Shown: in pieces, positions 1 through 7,098 of the stretch | Layout: each line of letters opens with the position of its first letter | Position numbering within the stretch: the stretch's first letter is position 1 | Assembly: GCA_013393545.1 (NCBI GenBank) | Contig: JABXHG010000009.1 | Location: 1 to 26,756, forward strand | Length of the DNA: 26,756 bases | Source: Alteromonadaceae bacterium | GTDB lineage: Bacteria; Pseudomonadota; Gammaproteobacteria; Pseudomonadales; Oleiphilaceae | Direction of reading: 5' to 3' | Translations under genes and position numbers: made by a program | Notes under the pieces: model-generated | What the model was told of the DNA's origin: nothing | What the model saw: only the letters and a program-made list of their open reading frames with translations | The model's database searches: none

Positions 1-868
1 TCCAGGAATGCGCCTGATACCGGAACCGATAAGTGGCGGAGACTTTTTCACCGACTTTCTGGTGCGTGTCCCGGACCAGTTGTGACGGCGCTTCCACGTC
101 CTTGAGCAACCGGCTGTTTTTGCTGATGCCGACCAGGTAATCCACGTTATTTCGGTCGCACCAGCTCAGCAATCGGGGACGGTAGAAGCCGCTGTCACCC
201 CGGAACACGATGCGGGTATCAGGCCAGTACTGCCGAATGAACTTCACCAGCAGGGCCAGAATGGCCCAGCTGTGGCGGCTGTCACTGCGGTTACTGGTGC
301 GCAGGTAGCTCACCAGCAGGTGGCGGCCGCAGAATACGTACAATGGAAAGTAACAATGGTGATCGTAATAGGCGTTAAAGAACTTGCCGGGCTGGTCGCC
401 ATGAACCGGAATATCGGTGCCATCAAAATCCAGCACGATTTCCTTCGGCGGTGTCTCATGCTGTTCGATAAAGTGATGCCAAAGTAGTACGTGGGCTTTA
501 ACGACCGATTGCCTGTCCACCTGCTGCTCCATTCGGCACAGCGTGGACTTGCCGGCTAAATCGCTCTCTTTGCCGACTGCGGTTTGCAGAGCCTGATCAA
601 AACGCAGCGCTTCATGATCGTTCAGGTCTTCATACCCAGCGGCTACACCGAAGACTCGTTGGCGAGTCATGGTTTCCAGCTTGTGGCGAACCAGCGCCGG
701 GTTTCGTGAATCGTTAAGCACCGAGGCCAGACGCTGAGTCAGACGGTGCTGTTTGTCGACTTCCCGAAGCAAGAGCAGTCCAGCATCGGAGGTGATATGA
801 CCACCGGAAAAATCGGCTTCAATTTGGCGGCGAGAGAGTGGCGAGAAGGTCAGCTTTTCAGGTACCAT
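1..868 (-). CDS. IS1380-family transposase, 3' end beyond window
   Basis: DDE transposase of the IS1380 family, catalysing cut-and-paste movement of its element. The frame opens with ATG at 868 (MVPEKLTFSPLSRRQIEADF) and stays open for 289 codons to position 1 with no stop. The first catalytic aspartate region is visible as VLDFDGTDIPVHGDQPGKFF, followed by NAYYDHHCYFPLYVF, and the second as IVFRGDSGFYRPRLLSWC. These blocks are typical of the family, whose members are about 420-480 residues, so roughly two thirds of the protein is present. The seen part has no frameshift or stop and looks intact. Confidence 0.85.
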   Translation of the reverse strand, partial: MVPEKLTFSPLSRRQIEADFSGGHITSDAGLLLLREVDKQHRLTQRLASVLNDSRNPALVRHKLETMTRQRVFGVAAGYEDLNDHEALRFDQALQTAVGKESDLAGKSTLCRMEQQVDRQSVVKAHVLLWHHFIEQHETPPKEIVLDFDGTDIPVHGDQPGKFFNAYYDHHCYFPLYVFCGRHLLVSYLRTSNRSDSRHSWAILALLVKFIRQYWPDTRIVFRGDSGFYRPRLLSWCDRNNVDYLVGISKNSRLLKDVEAPSQLVRDTHQKVGEKVSATYRFRYQAHSW

Positions 869-974
869 TTTGGATAGCGGCGGTTAGTGTTGGTTTTTTG
901 TGTAGGAGCTTGAAATCATAACACTTTCAGCCGCTTCTTCCTTCCTTACGCTACCTTCTCATGAGAAATCCGGG
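1..974 (-). mobile_element. IS1380-family insertion sequence, partial (left part outside window)
   Basis: The element is recognised from its transposase gene, which reads leftwards off the window edge. The probable outer end is near 957-974, where a perfect palindrome TCTCATGAGA is followed by AATCCGGG and then the CTAG flanking the next element. That kind of AT-rich end with a CCGGATTT core fits IS1380-family termini as I remember them, but the matching far end is not in the window, so the boundary is an inference. It abuts the IS1182-type element with no unique DNA between them. Confidence 0.6.
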
Positions 975-978
975 CTAG

Positions 979-996
979 GAGTCTGCGCGGCAGAAG
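979..996 (+). repeat. Left terminal inverted repeat of the IS1182-type element
   Basis: The 18 bases GAGTCTGCGCGGCAGAAG are exactly complementary to 2544-2561 and lie just inside the CTAG at 975-978. Confidence 0.88.
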
Positions 997-1169
997 TATT
1001 TTGAGCAAGTGACCCCGCCGCGTCGAATCACAGTTCGGCCCGAGAACGTATCCACAATATCCAGCCGAATAGAGTCTCGATTCTCTCTATTCAGTCAGTC
1101 AAGACGGTTATCAGCGAATGCGTTATCGTAGTCCGATCACTCAGTACGCCCAAGGATCCCTCGGACCCT

Positions 1170-2495
1170 CTATTTCAGCCTCATCAGTGAACTCATCCGC
1201 CTGAGATTAAGCGACAGACAGACCAGATCCCATTCACCCTGCACGGCGTGAAGGCCCCGCAGACTGAACTGTCGGAAGCCCAGAACATGCTTGATCCAGC
1301 CGTTGACCGCCTCAACCAGATGCTTGCGCTGAGCGTAAACCGATCGCCCGGTTGCCGTGGCCAGCTTCCCGGCCATCCGGGCGGTGGCCGGATAACGGCT
1401 CGCGTCTATCTCTGAACTCTTCTTGCCCTCCCGACGCAGCGAGACATAGCCGTCGATGCTTTTGTCTTCCAGGGCCTGTAGATCTTCTTCTTTACGGTAA
1501 CCCGCGTCAGCCAGGCACTGATCCGGATAGGTTTCCAGAGTGTCTTTTGCCTGATCCAGCAGTGGTATCAGACAGCCATTGTCACTGGGATTATTGCCCA
1601 GGTGGTTGGCGACAATCAGCTGGAATTCACCATCCACGGCCAACTGGCCGTTGTAGCATTGCTGGAACCCATCCGCCGTTTTCATAATCCGGCTTTGCGG
1701 ATCGGTAAAATTGCTCTGATCCTTGTCATCCGGCACCCCGTAATCCCGCTTGAAGTTTGGCCCCCCGCGAGGTGAGCGCCGATCATCGTCCGGAGACCGG
1801 CCCCGGGCCTTGTCCCGTTCTTTCTGGTCTGCTTCCAATTTCTCTTTGGCAGCACGAATTTTGTCCAGCCGCGCCTGCCGGTACTGAAGCTCTTCAGGCA
1901 GTTCATCACCCCGGTTATCCGGGCCGAACTGTCGGTCTTCCGACTGGTCTGTCTGACGTGCCTGACGACAAAGTGCATCGATCTCTTTCGATAAACGATC
2001 TTTTTCCTCACCCATGCGGCCATAGCTCATGGCTTTGTGCTTACTGGCATTGGCCCGAACCTTGGTGCCATCAATCGCCAGTGTTCCCAGCGTGATCAGC
2101 TCCGCTTCCCGGGCAATCCGGACCACCTGAACAAACACGGCCTTGAAGGCAACCAAATGGTGTTTGCGGAAATCACAGATCGTGCGATGCCTGGGGAAGT
2201 TGCCCGCTGCCAGAACCCGGAAGGCCACGTCTTCTTCCAGCTTCCGGGCGATCTTGCGTGAGGAGAAAACACCGGTGGCGTAGGCGTAGATCAGAACCTT
2301 CAGCATCATTCGTGGATCGAAGGGCGAGTTGCGTCGGCCGTTGCCTTCGTAGCGGGCATAAAACGCACTTAAATCCAACTCCTCGACGACATCACTGACA
2401 AAATAGGCCAGATGCCCCTCAGGCAGCCACTCGTTCAGGCTTGGGGGAAGGAGCAATTCCTGGTCGGGGGAATACGGGCGGAAAGTGGTTCCCAT
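1170..2495 (-). CDS. IS1182-type (IS5-superfamily) transposase
   Basis: A 441-residue DDE transposase. The N-terminus (MGTTFRPYSPDQELLLPPSL) and the block PFDPRMMLKVLIYAYATGVF mark the DUF772-type N-terminal domain of IS1182 transposases. The catalytic core shows LAIDGTKVRANAS (first Asp), CLADAGYRKEEDL with an Asp-containing turn, and VEAVNGWIKHVLGFRQFSLR holding the final Glu. A charged, low-complexity linker lies around residues 170-250. Length is normal for the family. The ATG at 2495 has AGGAAG about 8 bases upstream. The gene fills the element and shows no break, so it is probably active. Confidence 0.92.
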   Translation of the reverse strand: MGTTFRPYSPDQELLLPPSLNEWLPEGHLAYFVSDVVEELDLSAFYARYEGNGRRNSPFDPRMMLKVLIYAYATGVFSSRKIARKLEEDVAFRVLAAGNFPRHRTICDFRKHHLVAFKAVFVQVVRIAREAELITLGTLAIDGTKVRANASKHKAMSYGRMGEEKDRLSKEIDALCRQARQTDQSEDRQFGPDNRGDELPEELQYRQARLDKIRAAKEKLEADQKERDKARGRSPDDDRRSPRGGPNFKRDYGVPDDKDQSNFTDPQSRIMKTADGFQQCYNGQLAVDGEFQLIVANHLGNNPSDNGCLIPLLDQAKDTLETYPDQCLADAGYRKEEDLQALEDKSIDGYVSLRREGKKSSEIDASRYPATARMAGKLATATGRSVYAQRKHLVEAVNGWIKHVLGFRQFSLRGLHAVQGEWDLVCLSLNLRRMSSLMRLK

Positions 2496-2543
2496 TAGAC
2501 TTCCTGCTGCTGAAGAATTTCGGTTTATTATGCCAGACAGTGG

Positions 2544-2561
2544 CTTCTGCCGCGCAGACTC
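2544..2561 (-). repeat. Right terminal inverted repeat of the IS1182-type element
   Basis: Exact inverted copy of 979-996, followed immediately by CTAG at 2562-2565. Confidence 0.88.
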
Positions 2562-2571
2562 CTAGGGATGT

Positions 2572-2608
2572 TTGCCGTAGCCGGGCTGAAGTTGCCCGGC
2601 TACGGCAA
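2572..2608. repeat. Perfect 15-bp inverted repeat (strong hairpin)
   Basis: TTGCCGTAGCCGGGC at 2572-2586 is exactly complementary to 2594-2608 around a 7-base loop. It lies just downstream of the stop of the leftward hydrolase remnant and 7 bp from the IS1182 element. No T-run follows on either strand, so it is not a textbook intrinsic terminator. It could be an old terminator or a REP-like repeat. A weaker 7-bp hairpin (GCCTGGG/CCCAGGC) follows around 2614-2634. Confidence 0.6.
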
Positions 2609-2622
2609 GGCCTGCCTGGGTG

Positions 2623-2904
2623 TTATTCCCAGGCCGCCCCTTCCAGGGCGTCCAATGGAATCTTCAGATACCGCTTGCCGTTAGCCTCCGGCTCCGGCAA
2701 GCGCCCGCCACGGGTGTTCACCTGCAGGGCGTGCAGGATCAGCTTGGGCATGGGCAACTCGCTGTCGCGGGTGTTGCGCAACTCCACGTACTGATCTTCC
2801 GTGGTGCCGGCCAGGTGCTTGTTGGTCTGCTTTTGCTCACCCACGGTACTTTCCCATTGTAGTTCCCGGCCTCCGGGCATGTAATCGTGGCCGGCTCGAC
2901 CGGA
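2623..2904 (-). pseudogene. C-terminal remnant of a metallo-beta-lactamase-fold hydrolase
   Basis: The readable stretch begins at an HDYMPGGREL motif and runs to a stop at 2623, giving about 90 residues including QVNTRGGRLPEPEANGKRYL and KIPLDAL. These match what I remember of the tail of BLH/persulfide-dioxygenase-like MBL-fold enzymes (CHDY.P.GRE, then QVN.RAG.LP..E.NG..YLK). An in-frame TAA at 2905-2907 lies just before the HDY motif. The N-terminal metal-binding half (the HxHxDH region) is not found upstream in any frame. The first motif residue is Gly instead of the usual Cys. It is therefore a 5'-truncated relic, probably cut by recombination next to the insertion sequences. Confidence 0.7.
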
Positions 2905-2988
2905 TTACGTCGCCATTGCCTCGGGTGAATCCGCCGATTCAGGTGTTGAGGCTTTTGGCGAAGCGCTGGACATTGCGCCGTGCTTAGT

Positions 2989-3030
2989 GTGTTCATCATC
3001 GACCCGAACAAGAAAGTACGCCTGACCAAA
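2989..3030 (+). pseudogene. Possible 1-Cys peroxiredoxin scrap (14 codons)
   Basis: This frame reads VFIIDPNKKVRLTK and then loses similarity before a stop at about 3048. The string resembles the conserved segment of Prx6-type 1-Cys peroxiredoxins (VFIIDP.KK.R....YP...GRN). Nothing peroxiredoxin-like continues on either side, and the upstream DNA is in other frames. The match is short, so this is tentative. It faces the hydrolase remnant and supports the view that 2566-3289 is a graveyard of rearranged genes. Confidence 0.4.
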
Positions 3031-3119
3031 ATCCGATGTTTATCCTGATGGATAGTCGATGATTGAAAAACGCCTCTCGTTTGCCGCGGAGTCCGTCAAG
3101 GTAGATGTCATGTTTAAGT

Positions 3120-3138
3120 CATCAGCTCTTTAACAATT
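3120..3138 (+). promoter_or_regulatory. boxA-like antitermination motif, orphan
   Basis: The string CAGCTCTTTAACAATT closely matches the boxA element (GCTCTTTAACAA) of gammaproteobacterial rRNA leaders and 16S-23S spacers. No rRNA gene follows. It is either a scrap of an rRNA operon brought in by recombination or a chance match. The rest of 3031-3289 holds nothing else I can identify. Confidence 0.4.
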
Positions 3139-3289
3139 GGCCGCCTTTTCCGGGTTCAGAGGAGGGGCGCTATCAGCGAACGCTTCTCCGGCTTGCCGGT
3201 ACAGTATTCGGTACTGCATTGAATAAGACTTTCAAATATTCGATGGAAGCAGTGTGGAAACAATGTTTCGGCTTATGACTAATATAAAG

Positions 3290-4189
3290 TCAGGCATCCG
3301 TCTTTAGGCGCCAGCGAGATGGCACATGGTTGATCAGCCATTCCCGAATTGCTTTTACCGCTGCTGTATCGTGTTCATGGTGGTAGTGCATCCACAAAGT
3401 AATGTCGTCGCCTTGGTGCTCTGGCATGATCCGTTGGGTACCGGGCTGGCCATACCGTACGCATTCAACCAGCCAGCGGGGCAGTAAGCCCACGCCATGC
3501 CCTTGGGCAATAGCATCTGAACGCATATGCAGGCAGCTGATATTCACTCTTTCCAAAGGGCGGATTTGTACCTTTTCTGGCTTGCCTTGGGCTTCTAACC
3601 AGATGCTGTTTGCTGATTTCGGGCTGCAGATCCATCGTTGTTGTTCCAGTGTCCGGGTGACGGCGTTTGGATCTAGTGAGGCTGAGGCGTAGAGTCCTTG
3701 TTCCCAGCGACCAAAGCATTGTGATTGAAACCCTGGAAATTCTGGGGTGTTGTTACAGCTTATATAGAAATCACATCGCTGATGGTCTGGTGAAGAGATG
3801 GAGTTTGATACCTGAATGTCGAGGTCTATCTCTGGGTAGACTTGGTTAAAACGATTCAATGTTTCGGTAGACCACCCTCTGGACATTTCCGGACAAAGCC
3901 CCACGCGCAAATGGCCACACGGGGCTTTGACTAATCTTTGTAGAGCTTCCTGCCCCTCATTCATAATTTGCAGTGCTTGAGCAGCATAGGTCATGTAACA
4001 GCGCCCTGCTGGGTTTAACGTTAGGTTCCGACCACTCTGGCAGGTCAGTTGCTGCCCCACTTGTGCCTCCAGAATAGCGAGTCGCCGACTGAGTGTCGAT
4101 TTGGGGACATCCAGTTTACGAGCAGTGTTCGTCAGGTTTCCGCATTCTTTCAGCGCAACCAGGGTTTTCAGCGCATTCAAATCACTCAT
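3290..4189 (-). CDS. LysR-type transcriptional regulator of the uptake operon
   Basis: A DNA-binding regulator of 299 residues from the ATG at 4189 (MSDLNALKTLVALKECGNLT). The winged helix-turn-helix fills the first 60 residues, with NTARKLDVPKSTLSRRLAIL as the helix-turn-helix. The remainder is the LysR effector-binding domain, where a small ligand would act. A GTG at 4222 would add 11 residues. I prefer 4189 because LysR proteins normally begin 3-6 residues before this motif and AGGA lies upstream. The gene is divergent from the TonB receptor, with 112 bp between the starts holding two inverted repeats. By family habit it probably controls that operon and itself. The effector is unknown; the transported compound or its metal is the obvious guess. 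Confidence 0.85.
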   Translation of the reverse strand: MSDLNALKTLVALKECGNLTNTARKLDVPKSTLSRRLAILEAQVGQQLTCQSGRNLTLNPAGRCYMTYAAQALQIMNEGQEALQRLVKAPCGHLRVGLCPEMSRGWSTETLNRFNQVYPEIDLDIQVSNSISSPDHQRCDFYISCNNTPEFPGFQSQCFGRWEQGLYASASLDPNAVTRTLEQQRWICSPKSANSIWLEAQGKPEKVQIRPLERVNISCLHMRSDAIAQGHGVGLLPRWLVECVRYGQPGTQRIMPEHQGDDITLWMHYHHEHDTAAVKAIREWLINHVPSRWRLKTDA

Positions 4190-4249
4190 AACGGTTCTGT
4201 TTTCCTGAACATTCGGTTTCACGTTTAAGGCTACATCTTAGTCCTGACA

Positions 4250-4286
4250 TGCATATACTAATGCAACCGAGAAAGATTCGCATTAG
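4250..4286. promoter_or_regulatory. Candidate LysR operator: two overlapping inverted repeats
   Basis: TGCAT-N6-ATGCA (4250-4265) overlaps CTAATGC-N15-GCATTAG (4258-4286), just upstream of the receptor's ribosome binding site. LysR proteins bind interrupted dyads in such divergent intergenic regions, so these are plausible sites. The second dyad ends about 15 bases before the receptor ATG, close enough to affect RNA polymerase or the ribosome. No clear Fur box is visible, and the gap is too short for a cobalamin riboswitch. Confidence 0.4.
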
Positions 4287-4301
4287 AGGAGGGAGGTATC
4301 A

Positions 4302-6335
4302 ATGGATGTGTGTCACAAACAACGCTTGATGGTTGCGATGGCGTTATTACAGGTGGCCTCAGTAAGCGCAACTGAGATTCATGGCGACACTACCGGTAAA
4401 TCGCCCGTTTCGCTTGAGACCTTGTACGTGGAAGGAAAAGCCTTTGCGGTTCCAGGAACTACGGCGCTGGATGCTCCAGCTATTCAGAACAGGCTTGGCA
4501 ACAACTTAGCGGATGTGTTCAGAGTGACCCCAGAGGTGACGGTGGGTGGTGGCAGAAAAAATGCCCAAAGGATTTATCTAAACGGTATTGAGGGCAGCAA
4601 TCTGAATATCCGTGTTGACGGTGCTCCCAGTGGGAAAAACCTGCATCAGCATAGGGGAGGGTTTACCGGTTTTGATCCTGATTTGCTTAAGCAAATCGAT
4701 ATACAAGGCACTTCGGGGGTTAGTGCCGGGCCTGGCGCGTTGGGTGGCAGCATTCAGATGACGACAGTTGACGCTCAGGATTTGTTGGATCGATATAACC
4801 CGCATGCTGACGCCGGGGTTCGGCTAAAAGCCGGCTCTAGCTCGGTTGATAGTGGTAAACATGGTGATTTCAGTGCGTATGGCTTGCTAACCGATAAGCT
4901 TGGCATTTTGGCACATGTCTCCGCCAGTAACCGGGGTGATTACGAGACAGGCGGAAGTCGGACAGTAACAGGCTCTGGCGGCCAGGACAGGGATTACTTG
5001 GTAAAACTCAGCTTGTTGGAGTTTCGTGATCAGGATCTGAAACTTGGGGTTAGCCGGAGTCACAACGCGGGTCTTTATGCTCGAGGAAGTAGTGGCAGCG
5101 ATGCGGGGTATTTGCCGGAGAACCCTACCGGTCCATCTACCCGAGTGCGCCAGGAAACTGAGGAAGACAGAGCGACGCTGGAGCACCGATGGAATCCGGC
5201 AAGTCAGTGGCTGGATCTTCGTTCAAACATCTACCACACGAAGAACATTCTTCGTTATCCGGGCTCAGCTATTGAAGACACCTATACCCGGCGTAACGGC
5301 GCGGGTGTTCGAAATGACAGTGCCTTTGAGTTAGCTGGGCTCCCCTTCACTTTTACCGTGGGTGCCGATTGGTTGTCTGAGACTGCTTATACCCATGCCC
5401 TGAATATGGACGATCCTGCTAATTGGCCGGATTTAACGGGCCAGAGAGTGTCGTTCGACAACGACAACCTTGGTGTATCTATTGAAAGCACCACAGCTTT
5501 AGGAGATCTGACGACAACCCTGGGTGTGCGCTTCGATCAGTTTGAAAGTGATTACGGTTCTATTCAGCTCGATGGTGATGAAGTGTCTCCAGCGGTGCAT
5601 CTGGATTACGCCTTAAATGACGCATGGTCAGTGTTTGCCGGTTACAGCGAAGCAGTGCGAGCCAGCGGCATCGTCCCAGTCGGCTTTCTGGGCCGGCTGA
5701 ACCAAAAGAGCCGCCCGCGAGGAGGTAGCTTGGGTCCGGAAAAATCACGGCAAACGGAGGTTGGCTTTCAGTATTCGTCCTACCAATGGCCTTTATCACT
5801 GGAGTTAAATGCCTTTGAGACTCGTATTGACGATGCGATTCAAACTGTAGGGCGCGGGTTCAGGCCGCTTGACGATGGTGACATTTACAATAGTGAGCAG
5901 CTGGAAGTTCATGGTTGGCGGGCCGTGGCCAATTGGAGGCTCGAAACCTTCACGAGTCGGTTTGCGTTCAGCGCAAACGATGTGGAATACGGTAACGAAG
6001 CTCCCGGGGCTGTGCGTCGTTTGACGGCCCCTACTGGCGATACCTTCACCTGGGAAAACCAGTGGCACGTTTCTCCGGAGTTGTCTTTGGGGTACACCAT
6101 GGTTGTGGTGGCTGATTTAACGGATGTGCCTGACAACCAGCCCAATCGGGAGGGCTATCACACCCATGGAGTCCGCGCTAGTTGGGAGCCAGCGGGAGGT
6201 GTGGAGCTGGGCTTTGCGGTGGAGAACCTGTTTGACCGTGAGTACGCCGATCACACAAGCCTGTACAGCAGCCGTACCGGCATCGTGGAGGAACCAGGGC
6301 GTGATGTGCGGTTGAATCTAGCTTTAACTTTTTAA
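4302..6335 (+). CDS. TonB-dependent outer-membrane receptor
   Basis: A 677-residue active outer-membrane receptor driven by TonB. A short Sec signal ends near VSVSA (about residue 23). A TonB box LETLYVEG follows at 38-45. The plug spans about 50-165, with IYLNGIEGSNLNIRVDGAPS, a His-rich loop HQHRGG near 115-120, and GPGALGGSIQMTTVDA. The rest is the 22-strand barrel, ending in the typical VRLNLALTF with terminal Phe. The plug style recalls heme/metallophore receptors more than BtuB, but substrate cannot be read from sequence. The ATG at 4302 has a strong GGAGGGAGG site. It is first gene of the operon, 19 bp before the methylase. Codon use (many TTG, GTT, GCT) differs from the fumarase region, suggesting transfer. 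Confidence 0.9.
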   Translation: MDVCHKQRLMVAMALLQVASVSATEIHGDTTGKSPVSLETLYVEGKAFAVPGTTALDAPAIQNRLGNNLADVFRVTPEVTVGGGRKNAQRIYLNGIEGSNLNIRVDGAPSGKNLHQHRGGFTGFDPDLLKQIDIQGTSGVSAGPGALGGSIQMTTVDAQDLLDRYNPHADAGVRLKAGSSSVDSGKHGDFSAYGLLTDKLGILAHVSASNRGDYETGGSRTVTGSGGQDRDYLVKLSLLEFRDQDLKLGVSRSHNAGLYARGSSGSDAGYLPENPTGPSTRVRQETEEDRATLEHRWNPASQWLDLRSNIYHTKNILRYPGSAIEDTYTRRNGAGVRNDSAFELAGLPFTFTVGADWLSETAYTHALNMDDPANWPDLTGQRVSFDNDNLGVSIESTTALGDLTTTLGVRFDQFESDYGSIQLDGDEVSPAVHLDYALNDAWSVFAGYSEAVRASGIVPVGFLGRLNQKSRPRGGSLGPEKSRQTEVGFQYSSYQWPLSLELNAFETRIDDAIQTVGRGFRPLDDGDIYNSEQLEVHGWRAVANWRLETFTSRFAFSANDVEYGNEAPGAVRRLTAPTGDTFTWENQWHVSPELSLGYTMVVVADLTDVPDNQPNREGYHTHGVRASWEPAGGVELGFAVENLFDREYADHTSLYSSRTGIVEEPGRDVRLNLALTF

Positions 6336-6354
6336 ATCGGCAAGGGCTTGGATT

Positions 6355-7098
6355 ATGGCTTGTTTTGAGTCCGGAAATGATCGTGGTGAGCTGTATATCA
6401 TCGGTGTCGGTGTTGGCGATCCGGATAATTTGACGCTGAAAGCGTTGAACGTGCTTCAGCGTGCAGATCTTGTGCTGGCTATGCCTTTTATGCACGAGCG
6501 GTTACGAGCATTCATTCAAAGAGGAATTGAGATTGTTGATTCAGGACATGGGTTGTTTCGGCCTTTGGCTTTGAAATCTGCCCATGCCAGTGTGATAAGG
6601 CGGCAAGAGGAACTGGTTCGTCATCTAATTCGTCAAGCTGTTGTTGATAAAAAACAGTGTGTCGTTGTTGCGGACCTGGGTGACCCTACGTTGTTTAGTC
6701 CCCAGGCCGGGTATCTGGCGGAGTTCAACGATCTCAATCCTATGGTTTTACCGGGCATTTCCAGTTTCAGTGCTGCCAGTGCGCGGCTTGGGCAATCGTT
6801 ACTGGGTGATTCCGGGTCGACGCTATTAATGACCCACGCATCTGAGGTGGAGCACCTGAGAGGGCCTGCGCCGGATGTTTTGGTGTTGTTTACGATGGGC
6901 CTCGACATATCGGCGCTCGACCAACATTTAAAGCGTCTGTATCCACCCGATACCGCACTTTCCCTGGTTTTCGAAGCGGGTTTTAGCCAAAAGGAACAGG
7001 TGACACATTGTGCGCTGGATGATTTTGCGGCAACGGCTCAAACGCTGGATATTCCTTGGGCTTGTTTGATTTTTGTGGGGGAGATTCATGCGCGCTAA
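6355..7098 (+). CDS. Stand-alone tetrapyrrole-methylase-family (precorrin-methyltransferase-like) enzyme
   Basis: A 247-residue S-adenosylmethionine-dependent enzyme of the TP-methylase fold, the family of precorrin C-methyltransferases, uroporphyrinogen methylase, diphthine synthase and the borosin peptide N-methylases. Motifs are in the expected order: LYIIGVGVGDPDNLTLKAL at the N-terminus, VADLGDPTLFSP near residue 105, and PGISSFSAASARLG near 135, forming the SAM site and active cleft. Length matches precorrin methylases (about 240), and there is no second domain. No other cob/cbi, hem or siroheme gene is nearby. Its place between receptor and binding protein, with an 11-bp overlap into the latter, ties it to the imported compound. 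It might modify the ligand after uptake, or make part of it. Exact reaction unknown. Confidence 0.82.
   Translation: MACFESGNDRGELYIIGVGVGDPDNLTLKALNVLQRADLVLAMPFMHERLRAFIQRGIEIVDSGHGLFRPLALKSAHASVIRRQEELVRHLIRQAVVDKKQCVVVADLGDPTLFSPQAGYLAEFNDLNPMVLPGISSFSAASARLGQSLLGDSGSTLLMTHASEVEHLRGPAPDVLVLFTMGLDISALDQHLKRLYPPDTALSLVFEAGFSQKEQVTHCALDDFAATAQTLDIPWACLIFVGEIHAR

Larger units (their letters stand above)
975..2565. mobile_element. Complete IS1182-type insertion sequence with CTAG target duplication
   Basis: The element spans 979-2561 (1583 bp). Its termini are perfect 18-bp inverted repeats, GAGTCTGCGCGGCAGAAG at 979-996 and the reverse complement at 2544-2561. CTAG flanks both ends (975-978 and 2562-2565), consistent with a 4-bp target duplication; because CTAG is palindromic, the repeat could also be read as 22 bp of terminal inverted repeat. 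One transposase gene fills it, with about 170 bp of non-coding DNA inside the left end. Perfect ends plus an unbroken gene argue for a recent insertion. Confidence 0.88.

Noticed and set aside
272..487. Small plus-strand frame inside the IS1380 transposase
   Set aside because: Shadow of the minus-strand transposase, whose catalytic motifs are clear.
4190..4301. Cobalamin riboswitch ahead of the TonB receptor
   Set aside because: The gap is only 112 bp, and no B12-box-like conserved block is present, so BtuB-type regulation is not supported.
4190..4301. Fur box controlling the receptor
   Set aside because: No stretch close to GATAATGATAATCATTATC is visible; the dyads present have different spacing and sequence.
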